DNA from: an uncultured Oscillospiraceae bacterium
Lineage (GTDB): Bacteria > Bacillota > Clostridia > Oscillospirales > Oscillospiraceae
Direction of reading: 5' to 3'
Length of the DNA: 22,089 bases
NCBI GenBank assembly: GCA_934623575.1
Contig: CAKTVL010000025.1
Coordinates: forward strand, 1-22,089
The notes under the pieces are model-generated. The model saw only the letters and a program-made list of their open reading frames with translations, was not told the DNA's origin and ran no database searches. Positions 1 to 6,818 of the stretch are shown in pieces. Both the position numbers and the translations under genes were made by a program. Position 1 is the stretch's first letter, and each line of letters opens with the position of its first letter.

Positions 1-75
1 GGCCCGTTGGTCAAGTGGTTAAGACAGAGGCCTCTCACGCCTTTAACATCGGTTCGAATCCGGTACGGGTCACCA
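1..75 (+). tRNA. tRNA-Glu (anticodon CTC)
   Basis: A full cloverleaf can be drawn. The acceptor stem pairs bases 1-7 with 65-71, with one G-T wobble. The anticodon stem pairs 27-31 with 39-43 around loop CTCTCAC, placing anticodon CTC at 34-36, which reads GAG (Glu). The T-arm carries GGTTCGAATCC. The discriminator base is A72 and CCA is encoded at 73-75. The gene starts at the first base of the window, so its promoter and any tRNA neighbours upstream cannot be seen. Confidence 0.96.
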
Positions 76-115
76 AAAAGAAAAGGACACACTTTGTGTG
101 TCCCTTTCTTTTTGG
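76..115 (+). terminator. Terminator after tRNA-Glu
   Basis: Directly after the CCA end, GGACACA (85-91) pairs with TGTGTCC (97-103) around a short loop. An A/G-rich 5' arm and a CTTTCTTTTT 3' arm extend the stem and supply the U-tract. The flanking A-run means it could also act on the minus strand. Confidence 0.8.
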
Positions 116-121
116 TGTCAG

Positions 122-202
122 CGCTTTTTGCCACGCAAAAAGCGGTCGCCTGCGGGCGGGTGACTGAACGCGCAGGGGAAACCCGGCTAAGGTTTCCCCT
201 GC
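122..202. repeat. Two intergenic hairpins in the leader before the MATE gene
   Basis: The 165-base space between the tRNA terminator and the MATE gene holds two perfect inverted repeats. A 10-bp stem pairs 122-131 with 135-144 (arms CGCTTTTTGC / GCAAAAAGCG). A 12-bp stem pairs 172-183 with 191-202 (arms GCAGGGGAAACC / GGTTTCCCCTGC) around a 7-base loop. Neither is followed by a T-run on either strand, so they are not ordinary terminators. They resemble the intergenic repeat material seen again near 10790-10830. They could also be leader structures of the MATE mRNA. Confidence 0.55.
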
Positions 203-280
203 ACACATCCCCTTCCTTGCGTCCTCAATCGCCGCCCGCGCTTTTTCGGCAGTCACTTATCTTGTTTTCAGGAGGCCCCT

Positions 281-1618
281 ATGTCTGCTCCCATTCGCCT
301 TTCCGACCATTTCTCCTACGGAAAGCTGCTGCGCTTCACGTTGCCGTCTATCTGCATGATGGTGTTCACATCCATCTACGGCGTGGTGGACGGCCTGTTC
401 GTCTCCAACTTCGTGGGCAAGACGCCCTTCGCCGCCGTGAACCTGGTGATGCCCTTTGTGATGATCCTGGGCGGCATGGGCTTCATGATCGGCACCGGCG
501 GCACGGCGCTGGTGTCCAAGCTGCTGGGCGAGGGCAAGAAGGACGAGGCCCACCGCACCTTCTCCATGCTGGTGCTGTTCACTCTGCTGCTGGGTATCGT
601 ACTGTCCGCCGTGGGCATCCTCACCATGCCCGCCGTGTCCCGCTTCCTGGGGGCCTCCGACGCCATGCTGCCCGACTGCGTCCTCTATGGCCGCATCGTC
701 ACGGGCTTCACCTTCGCCTTCATGCTGCAAAACGTGTTCCAGAGCTTTTTCATCGCCGCCGAGAAGCCCCGCCTTGGCCTCATCGTCACCGTGGCCGCCG
801 GCGTCACCAACATGGTGCTGGACGCGCTGTTCATGGCGGTGTTCAAGTGGGGCGTGGCCGGTGCGGCCATCGCCACCGGCCTGAGCCAGTGCGTGGGCGG
901 CGTGCTGCCGCTGCTCTACTTCCTGCGGCCCAACACCAGCCTGCTGCGCCTGCGCCCCGCGGCACTGCGTCTTCGCCCGCTGCTGCAGGCCTGCGGCAAC
1001 GGCTCCTCCGAGCTGATGAGCAACATCTCCTCCTCCCTGGTGGGCATGCTCTACAACTTCCAGCTCATGCGCCTGATCGGCGAGGACGGCGTCTCCGCCT
1101 ACGGCGTGCTGATGTACGTCCAGTTCATCTTCGTGGCCATCTTCATCGGCTACTCCATCGGCTGCGCCCCGGTGGTGGGCTTTCACTACGGCGCCCAGAA
1201 CCACGACGAGCTGAAAAGCCTCCTGCGCAAGAGCGTCCTGCTGATGGCCGTCGGCGGCGTGACGCTGACGCTGCTGGCCCGCGCCCTGGCCCGGCCCCTG
1301 GCCCACCTGTTCGTGGGCTACGACGCCGCGCTGTACGACCTGACCGTCCACGCCTTCCGCCTCTTCGCCTGGTCGTTCCTGCTGGCGGGCTTCAACATCT
1401 TCACCTCCGGCTTCTTCACCTCCCTGAACAACGGCGGCGTCTCCGCTGCCATCTCCTTCCTGCGGACGCTGGTGTTCCAGGCCGGCTCCGTCATCCTCCT
1501 GCCCATGCTGCTGGGCGTGGACGGCATCTGGTGGGCCATCACCGCCGCCGAGATCTTCGCCTTCCTGATCTCCTGCACCTTCCTGCTGGCCAAGCGGAAC
1601 AAGTACCACTATCTGTAA
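281..1618 (+). CDS. MATE-family multidrug/toxin exporter
   Basis: A 445-residue polytopic membrane protein, the usual length for the multidrug and toxic compound extrusion family. These inner-membrane transporters export cationic drugs, toxins or metabolites against a Na+ or H+ gradient. The sequence shows roughly twelve hydrophobic segments in two similar halves. The N-terminal region has the family pattern of a helix ending FTSIYGVVDGLFVSNFVG (about residues 29-46), followed by the PFAAVNLVMP segment. A second VDGIWWA-like segment lies near the C-terminus. The start is fixed by AGGAGG at 270-275, five bases before ATG. There is no terminator between it and the Rrf2 gene, so read-through is possible, although that gene has its own promoter. 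The substrate cannot be deduced. Confidence 0.93.
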   Translation: MSAPIRLSDHFSYGKLLRFTLPSICMMVFTSIYGVVDGLFVSNFVGKTPFAAVNLVMPFVMILGGMGFMIGTGGTALVSKLLGEGKKDEAHRTFSMLVLFTLLLGIVLSAVGILTMPAVSRFLGASDAMLPDCVLYGRIVTGFTFAFMLQNVFQSFFIAAEKPRLGLIVTVAAGVTNMVLDALFMAVFKWGVAGAAIATGLSQCVGGVLPLLYFLRPNTSLLRLRPAALRLRPLLQACGNGSSELMSNISSSLVGMLYNFQLMRLIGEDGVSAYGVLMYVQFIFVAIFIGYSIGCAPVVGFHYGAQNHDELKSLLRKSVLLMAVGGVTLTLLARALARPLAHLFVGYDAALYDLTVHAFRLFAWSFLLAGFNIFTSGFFTSLNNGGVSAAISFLRTLVFQAGSVILLPMLLGVDGIWWAITAAEIFAFLISCTFLLAKRNKYHYL

Positions 1619-1629
1619 GCGCTTTCCCC

Positions 1630-1658
1630 TTGCAATCCGCAAAACATAGTGGTATACT
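1630..1658 (+). promoter_or_regulatory. Sigma-A-type promoter of the Rrf2 regulator
   Basis: TTGCAA at 1630-1635 and TATACT at 1653-1658 are separated by exactly 17 bases. Transcription would begin near 1665, giving a leader of about 20 bases before the ATG at 1688. The ribosome binding site AAGGGAGG is at 1673-1680. Confidence 0.75.
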
Positions 1659-1664
1659 ATGTTT
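1642..1664. promoter_or_regulatory. Inverted-repeat operator over the -10 box of the Rrf2 gene
   Basis: AAACATAGT (1642-1650) and ACTATGTTT (1656-1664) are perfect inverted repeats around a five-base centre, GGTAT. The right arm covers half of the -10 box and runs to the predicted start site. A bound dimer here would block RNA polymerase. Rrf2 proteins commonly repress their own genes through such dyads, so autoregulation is the simplest reading. Confidence 0.7.
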
Positions 1665-1687
1665 ATTATTGTAAGGGAGGTCATCCC

Positions 1688-2110
1688 ATGCTGGTTTCTA
1701 CCAAAGGCCGCTACGCTCTCCGCGTCATGCTGGAGCTGGCCCAGAGCGACAGCGCCGCCTATCTTCCCCTGCCCGCCATCGCCCAGCGGCAGGGCATCTC
1801 CGAAAAATATCTGGAGAGCATCATCGCCGTGCTCTCCAAGGCCGGTCTGGTGGACGGCCTGCGGGGCAAGGGCGGCGGCTACCGCCTGAACCGCCCCACC
1901 GCCGACTACTCCGTGGGCCAGATCCTCCGGCTCACCGAGGGCTCCCTGGCCCCCGTCACCTGCCTGGAGGGCGAGGAGAACACCTGCCCCCGGGCCGGTC
2001 ACTGCACCACCCTCCCCATGTGGGAGAAGCTGGACTGCCTGATCAACGACTATCTTGACAGCGTCTCCCTGGCCGACCTGCTCTCCCAGACCGACGGCGC
2101 CGCCCTGTAA
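1688..2110 (+). CDS. Rrf2/IscR-family transcriptional regulator
   Basis: A 140-residue Rrf2-family DNA-binding protein. The N-terminus MLVSTKGRYALRVMLELA, the helix-turn-helix with ISEKYLESIIAVLSKAGLV (about residues 37-55), and the wing GLRGKGGGYRLNRP are family hallmarks. Residues C92, C100 and C106 form C-x7-C-x5-C, close to the C-x5-C-x5-C that binds an iron-sulfur cluster in E. coli IscR. A redox- or Fe-S-sensing role is therefore likely but not proven. The frame is open upstream from 1649, but the ATG at 1688 has AAGGGAGG eight bases upstream and begins the conserved domain. The gene has its own promoter and dyad and ends in a strong terminator. Targets are unknown; the adjacent MATE gene is transcribed from further upstream. 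No suf/isc genes are in the window. Confidence 0.9.
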   Translation: MLVSTKGRYALRVMLELAQSDSAAYLPLPAIAQRQGISEKYLESIIAVLSKAGLVDGLRGKGGGYRLNRPTADYSVGQILRLTEGSLAPVTCLEGEENTCPRAGHCTTLPMWEKLDCLINDYLDSVSLADLLSQTDGAAL

Positions 2111-2120
2111 AAGCCCCGCA

Positions 2121-2157
2121 AAAAAACGTCCGAACCTCTCGGTTCGGGCGTTTTTTA
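2121..2157. terminator. Bidirectional terminator between the Rrf2 and sortase genes
   Basis: The stem CCGAACC (2130-2136) / GGTTCGG (2141-2147) around loop TCTC is extended outwards by CGT/GCG pairs. It is bordered by six A's on the left and six T's on the right, so it has a U-tract in both directions. It lies 10 bases after the Rrf2 stop and 18 bases after the convergent sortase stop. Confidence 0.88.
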
Positions 2158-2174
2158 TTCTCTTGCGGTCCTGC

Positions 2175-3200
2175 TCAGCTCTTCTTGCTGCTGTCGGTCT
2201 TGGCCGAAGCATCGGTCTTGGCTGCAGTATCGGTCTTGGCAGCGTCCGTATTGGCCGCATCCGCACCGGCGGTGTCCACGGTGATGCCTGCGGCCGCCGC
2301 GGCGTCCTTATCCAGGATGCGGTCCGCCGGGATACCGGCCGCCTCCGCCTCGCCGCGGGTCATCAGCACCGGCGCCGCGGAATCCTCCACCAGCTTCGCC
2401 ATCAGCAGATAGCGGTGGTGATCGTCGCCGTTCTTGCACACGGACAAGATCACGACCTTGTCGCCAGCCACCGGCATGTTGTTCTTATCCACGTTCACGC
2501 AGCCCTCAGCGCTGTAAAACGCGTTCTGATCGCTGTCGCTCTTATACTTGGGGTCTGCCGCCGCCTTGGCCAGCGCCTCGAAGAAGGCCGTGAACACCTT
2601 CTCGTCCTTGAAATCGTGGTAATACAGGATGTGGCTGGTGTCGTAGGGGATGCAGGCAAAGAACTTATAGGTCAGCTGCCGGTCCGGCTGATAGATGTAC
2701 ATCACGGCGTTGTCATCGAACTTCAGCGTCTCGCCGTAGCTCTGCAGCCCGCCGAACATGGTCCGGTTGGCCATGTTGTGGCCGTAAATCACCGTCACGG
2801 GGTCGCTGAGGTCGGACTTGTTGTAGTGCGCCTGGATGTACAGCGAGCCGGCCTTGTTGGTCTTGCCGTCCAGATCGCGCTGCAGGTAGTAATCGTCGTC
2901 ATACCCGGTGCTGCTCTTGGTGGACTTGGGGCTCTGCGCCAGATAGTGGCCCTTGCTGATGGCGCACTGGGTGGCGTTGGGGATCTGGATAAACCCGAAT
3001 ACATCCGGATACTTCTCCTCATCGAAGCTGACGCCGTCCGGCAGCTGGATGGGCTCCGGCTCTACCACGACCTCCTCATCCTTGGGGTCCGGCTTCGGCT
3101 CCTTCTGCTCGCCGCAGCCCACCAGTGTGGCGGATACCAACGTCAATATGGCCATCACCAGCGCCATGCGGCGCAGAAAGTGCTTCTTCATCTTCTCCAT
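2175..3200 (-). CDS. Class B sortase, predicted lipoprotein
   Basis: A 341-residue transpeptidase of the sortase B family, which cleaves a sorting motif and joins surface proteins to the cell wall or to pilins. The catalytic set is visible: His141 in VIYGHNM, Cys255 in ILSVCKNGD, and Arg263 in HHRYLLMAKLV. The N-terminus has a lysine/arginine-rich region, a hydrophobic stretch and lipobox LVGC (Cys29). It is thus probably lipid-anchored outside the membrane, whereas typical SrtB uses an N-terminal transmembrane helix. The last 45 residues are an Ala/Thr/Asp/Lys-rich tail of low complexity. The ATG at 3200 was preferred over a longer frame (to 3305) because AAGGAG precedes it and the signal peptide starts there. 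The likely promoter is at 3277-3305. The best candidate substrate in the window is the surface protein at 16238-18094. Confidence 0.92.
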   Translation of the reverse strand: MEKMKKHFLRRMALVMAILTLVSATLVGCGEQKEPKPDPKDEEVVVEPEPIQLPDGVSFDEEKYPDVFGFIQIPNATQCAISKGHYLAQSPKSTKSSTGYDDDYYLQRDLDGKTNKAGSLYIQAHYNKSDLSDPVTVIYGHNMANRTMFGGLQSYGETLKFDDNAVMYIYQPDRQLTYKFFACIPYDTSHILYYHDFKDEKVFTAFFEALAKAAADPKYKSDSDQNAFYSAEGCVNVDKNNMPVAGDKVVILSVCKNGDDHHRYLLMAKLVEDSAAPVLMTRGEAEAAGIPADRILDKDAAAAAGITVDTAGADAANTDAAKTDTAAKTDASAKTDSSKKS

Positions 3201-3242
3201 TGCTGCTCCTTCCCGCAGCCCGTCTCTCTGTACTGGGCCGCT

Positions 3243-3258
3243 GCGGCGCTTTCGCCGC
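3243..3258 (-). other. Hairpin in the sortase leader
   Basis: GCGGCG (3243-3248) and CGCCGC (3253-3258) form a 6-bp GC stem with a four-base loop. It lies in the untranslated leader between the predicted sortase promoter and start codon. It has no U-tract, so it may affect mRNA stability or translation rather than termination. Confidence 0.4.
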
Positions 3259-3276
3259 GTCGCAATATACCAGTAT

Positions 3277-3305
3277 ATGATACCATACGCCGCCTCTGAT
3301 TGCAA
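3277..3305 (-). promoter_or_regulatory. Promoter of the sortase gene
   Basis: On the minus strand, TTGCAA (3305-3300) and TATCAT (3282-3277) are separated by exactly 17 bases. The leader to the ATG at 3200 would be about 70 bases. The site lies just past the last phage gene (stop at 3327), so the sortase can be transcribed independently of the phage cassette. Confidence 0.65.
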
Positions 3306-3326
3306 CCCCCTTTGCCCGCTGCGCCC

Positions 3327-4454
3327 TTACTGCTGCGCCGTTCCGTACTGCCCCAGCAGCTTGTCCAGCTGCTGGCGCTGCGCCGGTGTCATCCGGGGTC
3401 TGTACTGCGCCGCCAGCGCCTGGGCCAGGTCTCCGTTGCCCCGCTTCAGATAGTTCCGTATGGCTCGCTGCAAGCTCTCCGCCGCCGTGGAGCTGAGGCT
3501 CTCTCCGCCGCCGTAGGACTCGCCACTATCTATTAGACGCGCTCCGGAGGCCGAAAGTTTCCTCTCCTGCTCCGCTTTGTCGGAAAAATATCCCAGCATC
3601 GTCTGATACAGTTTCTGGTCCCGGCTGCCCGCGTCCTCATACTCCGCCTGGGCCGCCGCCAGCAGCTTCTGCCAGTCCGCCCTCTCGTCCTGCCAGCGGT
3701 CATAGTCCGCCTTCTCCTGCGCGTGCAGCAGGCTGTACTGCTCCTGCAGGGCCTTTCCCTCCTGCTGATACTCCGCCAGCGCCGCCTGCCGCAGCTCCGG
3801 CACCAGCGCGGCCAGCTCCTGCAGATACCCGTTGTACGCCTGCTGCCCCGCGCTCTGGGCATAGCTGGAGCCATACCCGCCGGTCAGCGCCGCCGCCTTG
3901 CCCAGCGTGTCCTCCATGGCCGCCGCGCCCCGGGCGGCGTACAGCCTGGCGTACCGCTGGTACGCCTCGTCCTCCTCCGGCTCGTAGTCAAAGGCCTCTC
4001 GCCCCGCGATCCGGTCATACAGCGCCTGCAAGCGCTCCTCGAACCGCGACTGATACGCCCCCGGCTCCAGTGCCGCCACGCTGTCCCGGTACGCCTGGGC
4101 TGCCGTCACCTCGTCCGAGGGCGTATACCCCTTCTCCAGCTCCTGCAAACGCTTTGCCGTGGCCGCCGTCACCTCCGCCCGGGGCCTGGCCGCCTCCGCG
4201 GCGGCTGCGGCCTGGGCCTCCTGCTCCGCCGCCGTCGGCGCGGACAGCAGGCTCCCCCACGTCTCGTCTCCGGCGATGCCGTCCACCATGGTCAGCCCGT
4301 TCTTCTTTTGATAGTCACGCACGGCCGCCCTGGTCTTTTTCCCGAAAATACCGTCCTCATCCAGGGTATAGCCCCGCTTGTTCAGCTCGTTCTGCAGCTG
4401 CTTCACTGCGCCGCCCTGCGAGCCGTACGCCACCATCGTATACGTCGATGCCAT
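3327..4454 (-). CDS. Phage structural protein: peptidoglycan-binding domain plus helical, ejection-like region
   Basis: A 375-residue protein. Residues about 8-70 are a PG_binding_1 domain, seen as GGAVKQLQNELNKRGY, DGIFGKKTRAAVRDYQ and DGIAGDETWGSLL, which would bind cell-wall glycan. The rest is mainly alpha-helical and rich in Ala, Gln, Glu and Tyr. It includes AALTGGYGSSYAQ (188-200) and Tyr-rich helices resembling a protein type I recall from short-tailed phage cassettes of gut Firmicutes. No amidase, muramidase or peptidase domain is visible, so this is not a standard endolysin. A role as a virion or ejection protein that holds the particle to the wall is inference. The ATG at 4454 has GGAGGAACGAGGA upstream; the frame's 75-residue extension only overlaps the fibre gene. 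It is the last gene of the cassette. Confidence 0.72.
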   Translation of the reverse strand: MASTYTMVAYGSQGGAVKQLQNELNKRGYTLDEDGIFGKKTRAAVRDYQKKNGLTMVDGIAGDETWGSLLSAPTAAEQEAQAAAAAEAARPRAEVTAATAKRLQELEKGYTPSDEVTAAQAYRDSVAALEPGAYQSRFEERLQALYDRIAGREAFDYEPEEDEAYQRYARLYAARGAAAMEDTLGKAAALTGGYGSSYAQSAGQQAYNGYLQELAALVPELRQAALAEYQQEGKALQEQYSLLHAQEKADYDRWQDERADWQKLLAAAQAEYEDAGSRDQKLYQTMLGYFSDKAEQERKLSASGARLIDSGESYGGGESLSSTAAESLQRAIRNYLKRGNGDLAQALAAQYRPRMTPAQRQQLDKLLGQYGTAQQ

Positions 4455-4471
4455 TCCTCGTTCCTCCTCCC

Positions 4472-6061
4472 TCATGTCACGCGCCGCCAGCCGTACACGC
4501 CGGCGATGCCCGTCTCCACGCTCTCCCACGACGACCCCGCCGGCGTCTCCGGTGCCTCCGCGCCGTCCGTCAGACGCACGCACCCCACCGGGAACAGCAG
4601 CTCCTCCACCGTCCGGCCGCCCACCGTCAGCGTGCCGGACACCGCCACGTCCCCGTAAAACACCGCCGGCCACGCGCACTCCAGCGCCTGCTGCTCCGCG
4701 TACTTGCCGAAGGCCGCGCCCTTGCCGCCGCTGCGCAGATGCAGCGTCACCTGGCTGGTGGCCGCCGTATACCGCACCGTGCGCACGTTGCCCACGGTGT
4801 CCTCCGCGCTCAGCTCCACCTCATAGGACGTTCCCTTGTCCAGTCCGCCGCCCAGCAGCTGCTCTTCGCCGTTTTCCAGCGCCGTATAGCCGCTCCATGC
4901 GCCGCCCATGGGCCGGAACCGCGCCCGCACCGCCACGGCGTTGTGTCCCTGCACCGCCGCGCACTGCGCCGCGCATTTCACCTTCAGATACGCCCCGTCG
5001 TCCGCCTCCGTGCCGTCCGCGCCGCAGCGCACCGCGGCCGACACCGTGATGGCCGGCGGATAGTACGGCTCCGCCGTCACCGCCGCCCCTGTCACCGTCA
5101 CCGACCGTCCCCGGCTGTCCGTCACCGTGGCCGTGGGCCGCAGCTCCCCGCTGACGCCGATGGCCGCCGTGGTGCCGGCGGCCCCTGCCAGCTCCTGTCC
5201 CGCTATCCGGAACCGGATGCTCCGCACCGCCGCGCCGCCCTGCGCCGCGGCCGTCACCGCGTACCGCACCCGGCTCACGCCCTGCAAACACACGCCCCAG
5301 CCCTGCACCGCCGGGTCGTCGTTGACCACCTCCGTGGTCAGGACCGCCGTTGGCCGCAGCGTCTCCGGTATATACGCCGTAAACGCCGCGCTGAGGCTCC
5401 CCACCAGCGTGCCGCCGCTGTATACCCTCATAGTCACTGTGCCGGTGCCACAGGTGCTGTCCGGCAGCTGCCCCGCCAAACTCTCCGGCACCGTCCACTG
5501 GTACACCGCCCGCCCCGCCGTGCTGCTCACCGTCCGCAGCGCACCGCCGCTCAGCGTTCCGGATGCCGTCCCCAGCGCATAGCTGAAGGCGAAGCTGTAC
5601 CCATACCCCGGTCTTGTCAGCGTCAGCGTCCCCGTCTGCCCGATGATGGCGTCCCCGGCCGTCAGTGTAAAGTCCCCGATGCTCTCCACCCGCTCCACCG
5701 GCAGCGCGTAGCCATAGCTGTCGTCTCGTGTGGACCCGGACCCGCTGTACAGCCGGATACGCAGTGCCGCGGTGCCCACCGCGCCCGCCGCCGTCACCCA
5801 GCCGCTGTCATACTCGATGGCGCTGCTCCACCGGCTGGGGGACGCCGCCTTCAGCGTGTACCCGCTGCACACGCACCCGCTGTCCACATACACCGCCAGA
5901 TAGATGGGATATCCGAAATAAGACGCCCCCGTCAGCGGCGCCACCGTCACATAGATCCGGTACTGCATGTCCCCGCCGCTGCGGCGGCTGTCATAGCCGA
6001 AGCTTACGCCGATCCTCGGCGTCCCGCCCCACTGTATGCTGTCCAGTGCCGTATAGCTCAT
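4472..6061 (-). CDS. Phage tail fibre / receptor-binding protein
   Basis: A 529-residue beta-rich protein, full of Gly, Thr, Ser and Ala. The N-terminal part (about 15-130) looks like a beta-sandwich, followed by repeated Ig-like strands in the middle. The final ~85 residues (GGKGAAFGKYAEQQALE, then GDVAVSGTLTVGG, ending GIAGVYGWRRVT) are typical of the distal end of Firmicute phage fibres with DUF859-like architecture. It probably contacts the host surface. The ATG at 6061 was chosen because GGAGGGTGAGGG lies just upstream and the preceding gene stops at 6066. The in-frame extension to 6184 is the overlap with that gene. It is followed after 17 bases by the peptidoglycan-binding protein. The receptor is unknown. 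Confidence 0.75.
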   Translation of the reverse strand: MSYTALDSIQWGGTPRIGVSFGYDSRRSGGDMQYRIYVTVAPLTGASYFGYPIYLAVYVDSGCVCSGYTLKAASPSRWSSAIEYDSGWVTAAGAVGTAALRIRLYSGSGSTRDDSYGYALPVERVESIGDFTLTAGDAIIGQTGTLTLTRPGYGYSFAFSYALGTASGTLSGGALRTVSSTAGRAVYQWTVPESLAGQLPDSTCGTGTVTMRVYSGGTLVGSLSAAFTAYIPETLRPTAVLTTEVVNDDPAVQGWGVCLQGVSRVRYAVTAAAQGGAAVRSIRFRIAGQELAGAAGTTAAIGVSGELRPTATVTDSRGRSVTVTGAAVTAEPYYPPAITVSAAVRCGADGTEADDGAYLKVKCAAQCAAVQGHNAVAVRARFRPMGGAWSGYTALENGEEQLLGGGLDKGTSYEVELSAEDTVGNVRTVRYTAATSQVTLHLRSGGKGAAFGKYAEQQALECAWPAVFYGDVAVSGTLTVGGRTVEELLFPVGCVRLTDGAEAPETPAGSSWESVETGIAGVYGWRRVT

Positions 6062-6065
6062 GCCC

Positions 6066-6818
6066 TCACCCTCCGATCCACCGGAAGGCCAGTCCGCCCT
6101 CCGCCGCTTCCATGCTCCACTGCCCGATGCCGATGCCGCCCAGCACCGTGATGTTGGTGATGTACAGCCGGTTGTTGGACACATACGCCACCTCCGTGGC
6201 GTCCTGCCAGAAGGACAGCCGCGTGGCGGTGAACACCGCCCGGAAGTTGTTCTGCTCCACCACCTTTTCGCCGTCCACCTCTCTGCACGTCAGGTCCTGT
6301 CCCACCGCCACGCCGTACACCGGCGCCGCCCCGTCGTAGTACACGATACCCGTGCGGATATATCCCTCCGTGTCCAGCTTATAGTGGGCAAAGGCCGCGT
6401 CCACCTTCTCCACGTTGGCCTGCAGGTCGGAGAAAAAGCTGTAATACTGCGTCACCGCCTCCGGTTCCGCCTCCAGATAGGCGCTGAGCTTCGTCACATA
6501 GCTGCCGAAGTCCGACGCCGCCACGTATTCCTCCTCCAGCTTGGCCGTCAGCGCCTCCGTGGTCTTGTTGACCTTCTCCGCCGTTTTCAGGATCATGCTC
6601 CGCAGTGTCTCATACTGCTCCTCCGCCGCCGCGCTCTGCTTCGTCCGGGCATTGGCCTGCCGCCGGGCCGAGGCCTCCCCGGCCCCGCTGCCCAGCTCCT
6701 CCAGCTGTCCCAGCGCCAGATTCAGCTGCTGTGCCATCTGCACCAGATAGGAATACTGCTGCGCCACCTGCTCCTGCACCGTCCCCGCCGGTGCCATGGG
6801 AAGCGTAAGCACGCTCAC
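6066..6818 (-). CDS. Coiled-coil phage tail protein (needle/plug or baseplate-like)
   Basis: A 250-residue protein with two parts. Residues about 12-150 are helical and coiled-coil-like, with QQYSYLVQMAQQLNLALGQL and KTAEKVNKTTEALTAKLEEEY. Residues about 155-250 are beta-rich, ending in a Gly/Trp-rich FRWIGG. It sits where P22-like phages encode the tail needle and related cell-entry proteins, but I see no sequence feature proving that function. Translation probably begins at GTG 6818, which overlaps the upstream stop in GTGA. The ATG seven codons in (6797) is an alternative. Translational coupling to the hub gene suggests fixed stoichiometry. Confidence 0.62.
   Translation of the reverse strand: MSVLTLPMAPAGTVQEQVAQQYSYLVQMAQQLNLALGQLEELGSGAGEASARRQANARTKQSAAAEEQYETLRSMILKTAEKVNKTTEALTAKLEEEYVAASDFGSYVTKLSAYLEAEPEAVTQYYSFFSDLQANVEKVDAAFAHYKLDTEGYIRTGIVYYDGAAPVYGVAVGQDLTCREVDGEKVVEQNNFRAVFTATRLSFWQDATEVAYVSNNRLYITNITVLGGIGIGQWSMEAAEGGLAFRWIGG

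Noticed and set aside
1..75. tRNA-Glu as the attachment site of the phage cassette
   Set aside because: Three unrelated genes lie between it and the cassette, no integrase is present, and I found no second copy of the tRNA 3' end in the window.
257..2266. Long minus-strand frame (669 codons) opposite the MATE and Rrf2 genes
   Set aside because: It is antisense to two clear genes, has a His/Gln/Gly-rich composition typical of reversed GC-rich codons, and crosses a terminator.
3327..4454. Peptidoglycan-binding protein as the phage endolysin
   Set aside because: Only the binding domain is recognisable; the rest is helical with no amidase, muramidase or peptidase motif, and no holin is nearby.
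4070..6151. 693-codon plus-strand frame opposite the fibre gene
   Set aside because: It is Pro/Arg-rich antisense of two genes with clear starts and domains on the minus strand.
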